Origin: Arcicella rosea
GTDB lineage: Bacteria; Bacteroidota; Bacteroidia; Cytophagales; Spirosomataceae
DNA length: 64,000 nt
Reading direction: 5' to 3'
NCBI RefSeq assembly: GCF_040543805.1
Contig: NZ_JBEUMS010000003.1
Coordinates: 1 to 64,000 of the forward strand
Position 1 is the first letter of the stretch, and each line of letters begins with the position of its first letter. Shown piece after piece: positions 17,001 to 26,787 of the stretch. A model generated the notes under the pieces. The model saw nothing but the letters and a program-made list of their open reading frames with translations. It was not told where the DNA came from and did not search any database. The translations under genes and the position numbers were made by a program.

Positions 17001-18398
17001 TAATGGGTGCAATTGGATTGCTTTTCCTTCAATTAATTTAGGTTGGAATGCCTGAATACCCAAACGGTGAAGTGTTGGAGCACGGTTTAGAAGAACAGGG
17101 TGTCCTTTCATTACGTTTTCCAAAATATCCCAAACTACTGGGTCTTTTCTATCAACAATTTTCTTGGCAGATTTTACCGTTTTTACGATACCTCTTTCAA
17201 TCAATTTTCTGATAACAAATGGTTTGAAAAGCTCGGCAGCCATATCTTTTGGCAAACCACATTCGTGCATTTTCAATTCAGGACCAACCACAATTACCGA
17301 ACGACCAGAGTAATCGACACGTTTACCTAGTAAGTTCTGACGGAAACGTCCTTGCTTACCTTTCAACATATCTGAAAGTGATTTCAAAGCACGGTTACCT
17401 TCTGAACGAACAGCATTGATTTTACGTGAGTTATCGAATAATGAATCGACAGCCTCTTGTAACATACGCTTTTCGTTACGCAAGATTACTTCTGGCGCTT
17501 TGATTTCGATCAAACGCTTCAAACGGTTGTTACGGATAATTACACGACGGTAAAGGTCGTTCAAATCCGAAGTCGCAAAACGACCACCATCTAAAGGTAC
17601 AAGCGGACGCAATTCTGGTGGAATTACTGGTACCATTTTGATAACCATCCATTCAGGCTTGTTCTCGATACGAGTACCCGCTTCACGGAAAGCTTCAACT
17701 ACTTTCAAACGTTTCAAGGCTTCAGCCTTACGTTGTTGAGAAGTATCGTTTGCTGCCGAGTGACGTAAGTCATAAGATAAATTATCTAATTCAGTACGTT
17801 TCAACAACATATCCAAAGCCTCAGCACCCATCTTAGCAATGAATTTCTGAGGGTCTTCGTCTGGTAATAATTGGTTTTCACGAGGTAATTTGTCGATAAT
17901 GTCCAAATATTCGTCTTCTGTTAAGAAGTCCATTTTGTTAACACCATCTTCAGCTTTAACCCCAGCTTGAACAACTACGTATCTTTCGTAATAAATTACT
18001 TGGTCAAGTTTTTTTGTAGAAAGACCTAACAAGTAACCAATTTTGTTTGGTAAGCTACGGAAGTACCAGATGTGGGCAACAGGCACAACTAATTCGATGT
18101 GTCCCATACGCTCACGACGTACTTTTTTCTCAGTAACTTCTACACCACAACGGTCGCAGATGATACCTTTATAACGAATACGTTTATATTTCCCACAGTG
18201 ACATTCCCAGTCTTTTGTAGGTCCGAAAATACGCTCACAGAACAAACCACCCATTTCTGGTTTGTAAGTTCTATAGTTGATTGTTTCCGGTTGAGTAACT
18301 TCTCCGTGTGATCCTTCAAGAATCGACTCAGGTGACGCCAATGAAATGGTTACCTTAGAGAACTCACTGTTTAATTTTCTATTCTTTTTGAATGACAT
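14064..18398 (-). CDS. rpoC: RNA polymerase beta' subunit
   Basis: Catalytic beta' subunit of RNA polymerase, about 1444 residues from the chosen start. Key motifs are the N-terminal zinc site (CHCGKYKRIRYKGIICDRCG), the catalytic loop NADFDGDQMAVH with the three metal-binding aspartates, the trigger-loop region (GARKGLADTALKTADAGYL) and the second zinc site (CETRYGVCAKCYG). The open frame extends upstream to 18425, but ATG at 18398 (MSFKKNRKLN) matches the usual Bacteroidota start. It is separated from rpoB by an unrelated membrane-protein gene, with only 52 bp between that gene and rpoC. Confidence 0.98.
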   Translation of the reverse strand: MSFKKNRKLNSEFSKVTISLASPESILEGSHGEVTQPETINYRTYKPEMGGLFCERIFGPTKDWECHCGKYKRIRYKGIICDRCGVEVTEKKVRRERMGHIELVVPVAHIWYFRSLPNKIGYLLGLSTKKLDQVIYYERYVVVQAGVKAEDGVNKMDFLTEDEYLDIIDKLPRENQLLPDEDPQKFIAKMGAEALDMLLKRTELDNLSYDLRHSAANDTSQQRKAEALKRLKVVEAFREAGTRIENKPEWMVIKMVPVIPPELRPLVPLDGGRFATSDLNDLYRRVIIRNNRLKRLIEIKAPEVILRNEKRMLQEAVDSLFDNSRKINAVRSEGNRALKSLSDMLKGKQGRFRQNLLGKRVDYSGRSVIVVGPELKMHECGLPKDMAAELFKPFVIRKLIERGIVKTVKSAKKIVDRKDPVVWDILENVMKGHPVLLNRAPTLHRLGIQAFQPKLIEGKAIQLHPLTCTAFNADFDGDQMAVHVPLGQEAILEASLLMLGSHNILNPANGAPITVPSQDMVLGLYYVTKGRRHTPEYEVKGEGMKFYGFEEVVIGMNEGVVSKHANIEVKAKVRKEDGTLVDEMVKTVAGRVLFNLCVPEEVGYINELLTKKKLQQIIATVFKISGVARTAKFLDDIKDLGYQMAFKGGLSMGIGDIIVPEEKAALVAQAKDRVSEVTDNYLMGLITDNERYNAVIDIWTSVNKKITDTLMNQMENDKQGFNAIYMMMHSGARGSREQIRQLGGMRGLMAKPQKNLQGSVGEIIENPILSNFKEGLDVLEYFISTHGARKGLADTALKTADAGYLTRRLHDVAQDVIVNEEDCGTLRGIQTSALKDNEEIIEPLSERILGRVSIHDVYDPVTGKLLITAGEEISEEAALSVDDTAIDSIEIRSVLTCETRYGVCAKCYGRNLSTGRMVSIGEAVGVIASQSIGEPGTQLTLRTFHVGGTAQNVTLDAAIKAKFDGIIKFEEMRTVSSVDPEGKPVEIVMGRSGEVQILNANNPQQVFIANNVPYGSYLRVKDGQTITKGEEICAWDPYNAVILSEVEGTIQFDAIEENVTYKEEADEQTGLREKVIIESKDKTKNPAILVVVKGADEPVAYNVPVAARLSVENKTKIKPGQILAKIPRAAGKTRDITGGLPRVTELFEARNPSNPAVVSEIDGVITLGGIKRGNREIYVRAKDGGERKYLVPLSKHILVQNNDFVRAGVPLSDGAITPSDILAIKGPTAVQEYLVNEIQDVYRLQGVKINDKHIEAIVRQMMQKVIIVESGDTMFLNGQNVDRFLFREENDKIMDKKVVMDAGDSDKMKVGMIVSARALRDENSSLKRRDMKIVTVRDASPAVSQPNLQGITQASLGTDSFISAASFQETTKVLSEASIRAKADTLDGLKENVIVGHLIPAGTGVRKYADYVITSKEELQQVETAKEAKAQEKVGGYRKARWIV

Positions 18399-18450
18399 AT
18401 AAGAATGTATTTTATTGACGTTCAATTAATTATCAATCAGATGAAAACTA

Positions 18451-20442
18451 TTAAAATATTACTTTTTCAATCGAAATCTCAGTAGAATCACTGAAGCCCC
18501 ATTGATAAGGACTATCTAATTGAATTGATTTAATCTTGGTGTTTTTCAAACCTTTAGTATTAAAAAAGGTACTAGCATCTGAAAAACTCTTTACTTTAAT
18601 ATTGGCAATAACTCCTCCTTTTAATACCGATGGAATTACTCTAAACCTTTCTACACGATTATCGTCATAAACAAAGTTCACAAACAAATAAGGTGGCTGA
18701 AAAGCTAATCTGGTAACTTGTCCGAACAAAGAATATTTCAGGTTGAATTTTACAAAAAGTAATTCATCTGAATCAGGCATGTCAATCTTCTCAAAAGTCT
18801 TTACTGTAACTTTTTTCGCCAGATTGTACTGAACTGTTTTCTTGTTCATATTTTGCTTTAAAACCAACAGACTGTCGTAACCTACAGATTGTTTAACGGC
18901 AAGTGTATCAACAACTTTGTAATTGGCAAGCATACTCAGTTTTGTTCTGTCTTCATCCCAAAAAAAGTACTGTTCTCTGTAAGGAAATTCCTGATATAAT
19001 AAATAATCTGGAGCCGTAGCAGATTGATACTTCTGGGCATTCAAACTATCTAAGTAACCAGAATATGCCTGATAAGTTTGCACAATGGGTCTTGGATTAT
19101 ACTTTAGTTTATTAACCATAATATAAGATATTTCCCAAGGCAAAATATCAACTGTTCCTTTACTCAAATACTCATTTACCGAATGGGGGAAACTTCTTTC
19201 AAGGACATCTTCTTTGGTATAAGTAATATTTTCATCATCAAATGAATGACTAAAAAATCTTACTACCGAAGAAGTACTGATAAAAGTACCGATGCCTTCA
19301 AGAGTGGATTCTCGGTGTTGCCAATTTCCTAAGTCTTTCTTAGCTGTTGGCAAAGCTGAAAATACGTAATCTCTTAAATTGCCCGTCCAGTACCAATGAA
19401 TCGCATTTCTAAACAAAAGACTACAGAGAATCAAAACGATTACTTTTATCTGTATTTTTTTGCTGTTTTCAACCAATAAGATTAACCCTATCATTACTGG
19501 AAAAAACAAGAAAAAACCATATAAATTGGTTGATGATAAAGAAGCAAAACTTTGTTTATAACTCAAAAACAAAGACATTGCTATCAAACAAATCACATAG
19601 AAACGGTCTGCAATTAATTCCTTATTGTTCACTTTGAATGGTAGATAATCCCAACAAATTCCTAGAAACAGAGATATTATCACCAATAATGCCAATAAAG
19701 CTAAAACAAGCCTAATTCCATTAATATCGTTCATCACAGCCTGAGCATCTATATATCCATCAATTAATTTTACACCTGATGTCAGGTAAATCAAAATATC
19801 AGTTTGTAATATAAATGCCAGTATTAACATCAGTACGATAGTCGAACTTGCTAAAACTGTGGCAAACTTTATTGTTAAATAACGCCTTAAAACAAAGAAC
19901 AATAACGAACCGAACCATATTACTAGCATCGCTAGGCTTAAATTCAGTTTAATAAAAAAGGCAATAATCGTAATGATTGTAACGATACCTAAACTGTAAA
20001 TTTTCTTATTTTGTAAAAAGAGTAACAAAAATCCTATTTGAAGAATCAATAAGGTAAATGATAAATCTCCTACAAAACGATAAGGAAAAAAACACAGCCC
20101 AGCAAAAAACAATGCAATCACTTTTGATGCTGACTTTTTTACGATTTCAATGATTAATACAACAAAACCGACTTGTATTAATAAATGAACTAGAAAAGAA
20201 ACGAGTTGATAAACAAAACCACTTGGAATATAACCTGTATTTAAAAAACCCAAAGGGCCATAAGTAAACAAGAAATCCTGTCCGAAACGAAATTTATTTT
20301 CAATCGCAACTTTCAATGCAATACACCAAGAGGGGTCGAGTCCTTTAGTATATTCGTGAACACCTTCAAATGTTGGCATCAGAAAAAAAATCATCCACAT
20401 CCAAGCAATCCAAACGAAGGTTTTTTTTGAATATTGACGCAT
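18451..20442 (-). CDS. Polytopic membrane protein inserted between rpoB and rpoC
   Basis: A 663-residue protein I do not recognise. The first 350 or so residues contain roughly 10-12 hydrophobic segments typical of membrane helices (for example WIAWMWMIFFLMPTF and the runs around 80-220 and 235-345); the remaining 310 residues are mostly soluble and mixed alpha/beta. An acidic motif after the first helix (FEGVHEYTKGLDPSW) and a GPLGFLNTG segment recall the layout of GT-C type glycosyltransferase or PMT-like membrane proteins, but this is only topology. It lies in the same direction as rpoB (81 bp upstream) and rpoC (52 bp downstream), so it is probably cotranscribed with them. Codon use looks like the neighbourhood. 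Confidence 0.75.
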   Translation of the reverse strand: MRQYSKKTFVWIAWMWMIFFLMPTFEGVHEYTKGLDPSWCIALKVAIENKFRFGQDFLFTYGPLGFLNTGYIPSGFVYQLVSFLVHLLIQVGFVVLIIEIVKKSASKVIALFFAGLCFFPYRFVGDLSFTLLILQIGFLLLFLQNKKIYSLGIVTIITIIAFFIKLNLSLAMLVIWFGSLLFFVLRRYLTIKFATVLASSTIVLMLILAFILQTDILIYLTSGVKLIDGYIDAQAVMNDINGIRLVLALLALLVIISLFLGICWDYLPFKVNNKELIADRFYVICLIAMSLFLSYKQSFASLSSTNLYGFFLFFPVMIGLILLVENSKKIQIKVIVLILCSLLFRNAIHWYWTGNLRDYVFSALPTAKKDLGNWQHRESTLEGIGTFISTSSVVRFFSHSFDDENITYTKEDVLERSFPHSVNEYLSKGTVDILPWEISYIMVNKLKYNPRPIVQTYQAYSGYLDSLNAQKYQSATAPDYLLYQEFPYREQYFFWDEDRTKLSMLANYKVVDTLAVKQSVGYDSLLVLKQNMNKKTVQYNLAKKVTVKTFEKIDMPDSDELLFVKFNLKYSLFGQVTRLAFQPPYLFVNFVYDDNRVERFRVIPSVLKGGVIANIKVKSFSDASTFFNTKGLKNTKIKSIQLDSPYQWGFSDSTEISIEKVIF

Positions 20443-20485
20443 AAATTACTGATTGACCTTTACATTTTACGTTTCTTATATTTTA

Positions 20486-20513
20486 ATTGGCACACGATTA
20501 CTCGTGTGCCAAT
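20486..20513 (-). other. Strong hairpin after the rpoB stop codon
   Basis: An 11-bp perfect stem (ATTGGCACACG, 20486-20496; CGTGTGCCAAT, 20503-20513) with a 6-nt loop, 10 bp after the rpoB stop. No proper T-tract follows on the minus strand (TAAAATATAAG), so it may be a partial terminator or an mRNA-processing or stability element that sets lower expression of the inserted membrane gene relative to rpoB. Confidence 0.6.
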
Positions 20514-20523
20514 CTATATATTA

Positions 20524-23500
20524 TTACTCTAAAGTAATCTCTAATGCTAAACCTCTTAATTCGTGAATCAATACGTTGAATGATTCTGGAATACCTGGTT
20601 TTGGCATGCTTTCTCCTTTAACGATAGCTTCGTAAGCCTTAGCTCTACCAATCACGTCATCAGATTTCACTGTCAAGATTTCTTGCAAGATATTAGCTGC
20701 ACCAAATGCTTCTAATGCCCAAACCTCCATTTCACCAAAACGCTGACCACCAAATTGAGCTTTACCACCCAATGGTTGTTGTGTAATTAATGAGTATGGT
20801 CCGATTGAACGAGCGTGCATTTTATCATCAACTAAGTGACCTAATTTCAACATATAGATAATACCTACTGTTACTGGTTGGTCAAACATTTCTCCTGTCA
20901 AACCATTGTATAAGTAAGTACGTCCCCATGATGGTAAACCTGCTTCTTCTAATTCTTTCGCAACCTCAGCTTCAGTACCACCATCGAAGATTGGAGAAGC
21001 GTATTTACGACCAAGTTTTTCACCTGCCCATGCTAATACGGTTTCATAAATCTGACCGATGTTCATACGTGAAGGTACCCCAAGTGGGTTCAACACGATT
21101 TCAACTGGTGTTCCGTCTTCCAAGAATGGCATATCTTCATCACGTACAATACGGGCAACAACCCCTTTGTTACCGTGACGACCCGCCATCTTATCACCTA
21201 CTTTCAACTTACGTTTCTTAGCGATATATACTTTCGCTAATTTCACGATACCTGCAGGCAATTCATCTCCTACTTCTAAAACAAACTTCTCACGTTTGTA
21301 GCGACCTACTACTTCGTTACGACGAACGTTATAGTTTTTCACCATTTGTAACAACAAGATGTTGATTTCAGATTCTTCAGTAGCATTTTCAAGAATTAAG
21401 TCAGCTAATAAGTTAGCTTCTTCAGGAACGCTATATGAACTATCGTCACGGTATAAATTTTTAGCTGGGAACAACGCTTCCTCGATCATACGACCAGTCA
21501 ATTTCGTTCCTGCTTCAATAATTACCGTTCCGAATTTATGCTTGATACCACCAGAAATTTTACCTTCTAACAATTCAATCATCTTACCAATCATCATTGC
21601 ACGGATGGCAGTCAAATCTTTTGATAATTGTTTTGATAAAGAAGCGATTTCTTTCTTAGCTTTCTCACGTTCGTCTTTATCTTTCTTAGGACGGCTGAAA
21701 AGTTTTGTATCAATTACAACACCTTTCAATGATGGAGGTGCTTTTTTAGAAGCATCTTTTACATCTCCTGCTTTATCACCGAAGATAGCACGTAGTAATT
21801 TTTCTTCTGGAGTAGGGTCAGATTCTCCTTTTGGTGTAATCTTACCAATCAAGATATCTCCTTCTTTTACTTCAGAACCTACACGAATTACACCGCTTTC
21901 ATCCAAGTTTTTCACAGTTTCTTCTGCTACGTTCGGGATTTCCGCTGTTAATTCTTCCTCACCACGTTTTGTATCACGTACTTCCAATTCAAATTCTTCA
22001 ATGTGAATAGAAGTAAAAATATCATCACGAACAACTTTCTCAGAAATTACAATCGCATCCTCGAAGTTGTAACCTTGCCATGGCATGAAGGCCACTTTCA
22101 TGTTACGACCTAATGCTAATTCTCCTTGCTGAGTAGCATATCCTTCACAAAGTGCTTGTCCTTTCGAAACTCGCTGTCCTTTACGAACGATTGGTTTTAA
22201 GTTGATAGTAGTATCTTGGTTAGTTCTACGGAATTTAATTAATTTATATTCCTTAGTATCTCCATCAAAACTTACTAAATATTCTTCTGGCGACATATCG
22301 TATTTTACTACGATTTTGATACTGTCAACATATTCAATTACACCGTCAGCTTCAGCAACAACTAAAGTACGTGAATCTAAAGCAACACTTGCTTCTAAAC
22401 CAGTACCTACAATTGGATTTTCAGGACGTAATAATGGTACAGCCTGACGTTGCATGTTTGAACCCATCAAGGCACGGTTAGCATCATCATGTTCCAAGAA
22501 AGGAATCAAAGAAGCCGCAACCGATACAATTTGGTTTGGTGCAATATCCATTAATTGAGCCTCCTTAGGATCTACTAATGGGAAGTCACCTTCAAAACGA
22601 GCTTTTACACGGTCTGAAGTAAATACGCCATCTTCGTTGTAACGAGCATTTGCTTGTACAATGTTTTTGCCATCTTCTTCTTCAGCAGTAAAGAATGTTA
22701 TTTCATCTACTTTCACTTTACCGTCTTCAATAGTACGATAAGGTGTTTCGATAAAGCCCATCGAGTTGATTTTAGCATGCACACAAAGTGATGAAATCAA
22801 ACCGATGTTTGGTCCTTCTGGTGTTTCGATAGTACACAAACGACCGTAGTGTGTATAGTGAACGTCACGAACCTCAAAACCTGCACGTTCACGAGATAAA
22901 CCACCTGGTCCAAGTGCTGAAAGACGACGCTTATGCGTAATCTCAGCCAATGGGTTGGTCTGATCCATGAATTGTGAAAGCTGGTTGGTACCAAAGAATG
23001 AGTTGATTACTGACGAAAGTGTACGAGCATTAATCAAATCAACTGGCTTGAAGTCTTCGTTATCACGAACGTTCATACGTTCTTTGATAGTACGAGCCAT
23101 ACGAGCCAAACCAACACCAAACTGTGCATATAATTGTTCACCTACTGTACGAACACGACGGTTAGACAAGTGGTCAATATCATCAATTAGTGCTTTTGAG
23201 TTAATTAATCCGATTAGGTATTTCACGATAGAGATAATATCTGCTTTCGTTAATACTTTTGTTTCCATCGGAATATCATGTCCCAATTTCTTGTTGATTC
23301 TATAACGACCTACTTCACCTAAATCATAACGTTTGTCAGAGAAGAACAAGTTTTGGATAATATCACGAGCTGTTTGCTCATCAGGTGCTTCTGTATTACG
23401 CAACTGACGGTAAATTTGCTCAACCGCTTCTTTTTCTGAGTTCGATGAATCTTTCTGTAAAGTATTATAAATGATGTTGTAATCATTCACGTTCATATCT

Positions 23501-24393
23501 TCTTTATGAAGAATGATTGTGTCTAAATCAGCATCAATGATTGTATCGATATCGTCAGAAGTAATGGTAGAATCACGTTCTAATAATACTTCGTTACGGT
23601 CGATAGAAACTACTTCACCTGTATCTTCATCTACGAAATCTTCTTGCCAAGTTCTTAAAACCCTAGCAGCCAAACGGCGACCAACAGCTTTATTCAAATT
23701 AGCACGATCTACTTTGATTTCTTCTGAAAGTCCGAATAAATCTAAAATGTCTTTATCAGAACCATAACCAATAGCACGCAAAAGCGTTGTTACTGGGAAC
23801 TTCTTCTTACGGTCGATATAAGCATACATTACGTTGTTAACGTCTGTAGCAAATTCAATCCAAGAACCTTTGAATGGAATGATACGAGCTGAATATAATT
23901 TAGTACCATTTGTGTGACGGCTCTGAGAGAAGAACACACCTGGAGAACGGTGTAATTGAGAAACGATTACACGCTCAGCACCATTAATTACGAAAGAACC
24001 ACGCTCAGTCATGTAAGGGATATTCCCTAAGAACACTTCCTGTTCGATAGTTTCGAAATCTTCGTTGTCGGTATCGTTACAGATAAGGCGCAACTTTGCT
24101 TTCAAAGGTACTGAATACGTAAGACCACGGTCGATACACTCATCAACAGAGTATTTCGGTGGATCTACTGAGTAATCAATAAAGTGAAGGACAAAGTTTT
24201 CACGAGAATCGGCAATTGGGAAGTTCTCAGCAAATACTTTGAAAAGACCTTCGTCAGTACGATTCTCCGCTGCGGTTTCCAACTGGAAGAAATCCTGAAA
24301 CGACTTAACCTGAATATCCAAGAAATCTGGGTACTCAAGTAAGTTTTTGACTTTGGCAAAAGAAATTCTGCCCGTTTTTGTCATCTGTGTCAA
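20524..24393 (-). CDS. rpoB: RNA polymerase beta subunit
   Basis: Beta subunit of RNA polymerase, 1289 residues, full length for Bacteroidota. Visible landmarks are the rifampicin-site region FFGTNQLSQFMDQTNPLAEITHKRRLSALGPGG, split here only for reference, the GRHGNKG motif late in the protein and the C-terminal clamp region (GGKAQFGGQRFGEMEVWALEA). The start at MTQMTKTGRI is accepted; the in-frame Met4 is an alternative. It is the first gene of the rpoB/membrane protein/rpoC set. No rplJ or rplL lies upstream: the next gene is an outward-facing peptidase. Confidence 0.98.
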   Translation of the reverse strand: MTQMTKTGRISFAKVKNLLEYPDFLDIQVKSFQDFFQLETAAENRTDEGLFKVFAENFPIADSRENFVLHFIDYSVDPPKYSVDECIDRGLTYSVPLKAKLRLICNDTDNEDFETIEQEVFLGNIPYMTERGSFVINGAERVIVSQLHRSPGVFFSQSRHTNGTKLYSARIIPFKGSWIEFATDVNNVMYAYIDRKKKFPVTTLLRAIGYGSDKDILDLFGLSEEIKVDRANLNKAVGRRLAARVLRTWQEDFVDEDTGEVVSIDRNEVLLERDSTITSDDIDTIIDADLDTIILHKEDMNVNDYNIIYNTLQKDSSNSEKEAVEQIYRQLRNTEAPDEQTARDIIQNLFFSDKRYDLGEVGRYRINKKLGHDIPMETKVLTKADIISIVKYLIGLINSKALIDDIDHLSNRRVRTVGEQLYAQFGVGLARMARTIKERMNVRDNEDFKPVDLINARTLSSVINSFFGTNQLSQFMDQTNPLAEITHKRRLSALGPGGLSRERAGFEVRDVHYTHYGRLCTIETPEGPNIGLISSLCVHAKINSMGFIETPYRTIEDGKVKVDEITFFTAEEEDGKNIVQANARYNEDGVFTSDRVKARFEGDFPLVDPKEAQLMDIAPNQIVSVAASLIPFLEHDDANRALMGSNMQRQAVPLLRPENPIVGTGLEASVALDSRTLVVAEADGVIEYVDSIKIVVKYDMSPEEYLVSFDGDTKEYKLIKFRRTNQDTTINLKPIVRKGQRVSKGQALCEGYATQQGELALGRNMKVAFMPWQGYNFEDAIVISEKVVRDDIFTSIHIEEFELEVRDTKRGEEELTAEIPNVAEETVKNLDESGVIRVGSEVKEGDILIGKITPKGESDPTPEEKLLRAIFGDKAGDVKDASKKAPPSLKGVVIDTKLFSRPKKDKDEREKAKKEIASLSKQLSKDLTAIRAMMIGKMIELLEGKISGGIKHKFGTVIIEAGTKLTGRMIEEALFPAKNLYRDDSSYSVPEEANLLADLILENATEESEINILLLQMVKNYNVRRNEVVGRYKREKFVLEVGDELPAGIVKLAKVYIAKKRKLKVGDKMAGRHGNKGVVARIVRDEDMPFLEDGTPVEIVLNPLGVPSRMNIGQIYETVLAWAGEKLGRKYASPIFDGGTEAEVAKELEEAGLPSWGRTYLYNGLTGEMFDQPVTVGIIYMLKLGHLVDDKMHARSIGPYSLITQQPLGGKAQFGGQRFGEMEVWALEAFGAANILQEILTVKSDDVIGRAKAYEAIVKGESMPKPGIPESFNVLIHELRGLALEITLE

Positions 24394-25007
24394 GGCTGTT
24401 ACTGTTTTGAAGTTTACAATCTGATATTTCTTAATCGGTAAAATGTAAGGGCAATAAAAAAGTCTTTGATGTTCAACAATGGAACATCAAACTGGAAACT
24501 TTTGCATTGAAATACCTTTCAATTCCGAATAAAAACATATCTAAAAATTCTTTAAATCAATGACTTACAGCAAATTAGCGTAAGCAAAAAATGAAGCCTC
24601 GTAGAAGTGAGTAAATTATTTCCCTTGCATTCTTCCTACGAAAAAAGTATGTGTCTCGGAAATAACTACCTTTATTAAAACTCAATGAGATTTCGTCGAA
24701 TTTCAACTAGCTTGCAAAAGTACAGATTTTAATTTGATTATCAAGGGATTAGACTAGAAAATTTAAGAATTTTTCAATTTTATTTAATCCCTTCAAAGAA
24801 TAAATATAAAGCATTACAAACTCAGGCTTTGTTAAGTATTTTTGTAAAAGGCTGTATGCTATAAGCCTTTTTGCATCTTGGCTAAGAGAAAAGCTTGAGC
24901 TTTTATGTTTACCTATATCATCTTAAACTAAACAACTTTAAGTCAATCATCCATTGATTATCAATCACTAAATCACAACTCACTCATTCACTCAATAATT
25001 CATCAAC
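24394..25007. other. 614-bp divergent promoter region, rpoB / M28 peptidase
   Basis: No gene is visible here. It must hold the rpoB promoter (minus strand) and the peptidase promoter (plus strand). A short hairpin (AAAAGGCT 24846-24853, AGCCTTTT 24864-24871) sits in the middle and could insulate the two units. The last 45 bp before the peptidase consist of the reiterated word type CACTAAATCACAACTCACTC, also seen near 44440-44530. The ribosomal-protein genes that usually precede rpoB are absent. Confidence 0.6.
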
Positions 25008-26648
25008 ATGAAAAAAAGCTTATTAACAGGAATTTCACTCTTATTTCTATGTTCACAAACCTTACTTTTCGGGCAATCAGTTCCTAAAAAAGCCGTTCAA
25101 GCTATCAATCCTGATGCGATTAAAGCCACGATGACTTATCTTTCAGATGATTTATTAGAAGGTCGTCAGCCCGGAACACGTGGTTTTGCGTTGGCTTCAA
25201 AGTATATCGAAACACAGTTTATGGCTTTGGGTTTGAAGCCCGCCATCAATGGTAATTCTTATTTGCAAAAAGTACCGCTTAGAAAAGGCATCGTCCGAGA
25301 AAAAGAAAGTACTTTATCTTTGTTCGTCAACGGAAAAGAGGAGGTTTTAGACTACAACAAACACTTTATTTTCAGTCCAAATTTTATCAATGAATCTTCT
25401 GAAATCGAAGCTCCTTTGGTTTTTGTAGGCTTTGGCGTTCATGCTCCCGAATTGAATTATGACGATTACCAAAACATTGATGTAAAAGGTAAAATTGTAG
25501 TAATGCTCAATGCCGCACCAGAATCTTTTGGTTCAAACGAGCGTGCATACTTTACTAACAATACCGTAAAATTCAATGAGGCAATCAAACGTGGAGCGGT
25601 CGGTGCAATTTCTTTCAGCGTACCAACCGACAAAAGAAGTACTTGGGATGCGACAGTGCGTCGCTCGAAACAAGGCTCTTTTAAATGGTTGGACGAAAAC
25701 AATATTGCCAAAGACGGTTTCCCAGAATTGAAAGGAATCGTTACTTTAAACAATGAATATGCCGAAAAATTATTCAGTAATTCAGGCAAAAAAGCGGAGG
25801 AAATTTACGCCAATGCTAAAGCCAATAAAGCTCAATCCTTTCCTTTAAACATCTCTGCAAAACTGAAAGTAAAAACGGCTTATCAGTTTGTGCAAGGTTC
25901 AAATTTAGTAGGAATAATCGAAGGAAGCGACCCGAAATTAAAAGATGAGTACGTAGTGTATGCCGCTCACCTCGACCACTTCGGTATTGGTGCAGCCGTG
26001 AAAAATGATTCTATTTATAATGGAGCTCACGACAACGCTTCTGGAGTTTCTATCCTTTTAGAAATTGCCCATGCTTATCGTGCATTGCCCAAAACTCCCA
26101 AGCGTTCTATCATTATTGCAGTGGTTACGGGCGAAGAATATGGCTTATTGGGTTCTGATTATTTCGCTAATAATCTTCCTATCAAAGATGCCAAAATGGT
26201 AGCCAATTTAGCGATTGATATGCCATTTTTCTTTCATCCGATTTTAGACATTGTACCTTATGGAGCACAACATTCAAGTCTTTCAAAACAAGTAGCACAG
26301 GCTACGAAAGTGCTGAATTTAAAGGTTAGTCCCGACCCATTTCCTGAGCAAGTGGTTTTTGTAAGAAGCGACCATTTTAGTTTTATCAAAAAAGGTATTC
26401 CAGCATTGTTTATCAAAAGTGGCTTTATGACTGTGCCAGAAGATAGCGTTGACAGAAGTAAATCGGACGTAGCTTGGCGAAGTACCATTTACCATACGCC
26501 ACAAGACGACATGAATCAGCCCTTCGACTTCCAAGCAGCGGCAACACACGTAAAAGTAAATTTCCTAATCGGCTATTTCACCGCCAACGAAAGCACCGCC
26601 CCAACATGGAACAAAGGTGATTTCTTTGGAGGAAAGTTTGGGAAATAG
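25008..26648 (+). CDS. Secreted M28 family metallopeptidase with PA domain
   Basis: A 546-residue secreted zinc aminopeptidase/carboxypeptidase. It has a signal peptide (residues 1-23, ending LLFGQS), an inserted protease-associated domain (about 130-290; LVFVGFGVHAPELNYDDY...KGKIVVML) and a catalytic domain with the M28 zinc/catalytic set: H in AAHLDHFG, D in GAHDNASGVS, the EE pair in VTGEEYGLLGS, D in NLAIDM and H in RSDHFSF. It probably trims peptides in the periplasm or outside. No neighbour is in the same direction within 100 bp. Confidence 0.93.
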   Translation: MKKSLLTGISLLFLCSQTLLFGQSVPKKAVQAINPDAIKATMTYLSDDLLEGRQPGTRGFALASKYIETQFMALGLKPAINGNSYLQKVPLRKGIVREKESTLSLFVNGKEEVLDYNKHFIFSPNFINESSEIEAPLVFVGFGVHAPELNYDDYQNIDVKGKIVVMLNAAPESFGSNERAYFTNNTVKFNEAIKRGAVGAISFSVPTDKRSTWDATVRRSKQGSFKWLDENNIAKDGFPELKGIVTLNNEYAEKLFSNSGKKAEEIYANAKANKAQSFPLNISAKLKVKTAYQFVQGSNLVGIIEGSDPKLKDEYVVYAAHLDHFGIGAAVKNDSIYNGAHDNASGVSILLEIAHAYRALPKTPKRSIIIAVVTGEEYGLLGSDYFANNLPIKDAKMVANLAIDMPFFFHPILDIVPYGAQHSSLSKQVAQATKVLNLKVSPDPFPEQVVFVRSDHFSFIKKGIPALFIKSGFMTVPEDSVDRSKSDVAWRSTIYHTPQDDMNQPFDFQAAATHVKVNFLIGYFTANESTAPTWNKGDFFGGKFGK

Positions 26649-26787
26649 CTTTTAAGCTGTAAGCCTTGAGCTTTGAGTTTTTTATTTAAGCATAGCTTTT
26701 CAGAGTCGTATTGATTTTGGGAAGCTATGTTTGTTTTGAGGGAATTGTATTTTAATTTTGATGTAGGATATTTTTGAATTGTTGAAA

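Noticed and set aside
21359..22006. 215-residue frame antisense to rpoB
   Set aside because: It mirrors the rpoB coding sequence, has low-complexity Ser/Ile-rich composition and no family resemblance.
24394..25007. Possible tRNA or ribosomal-protein remnant upstream of rpoB
   Set aside because: No cloverleaf, no conserved ribosomal-protein text in any frame.
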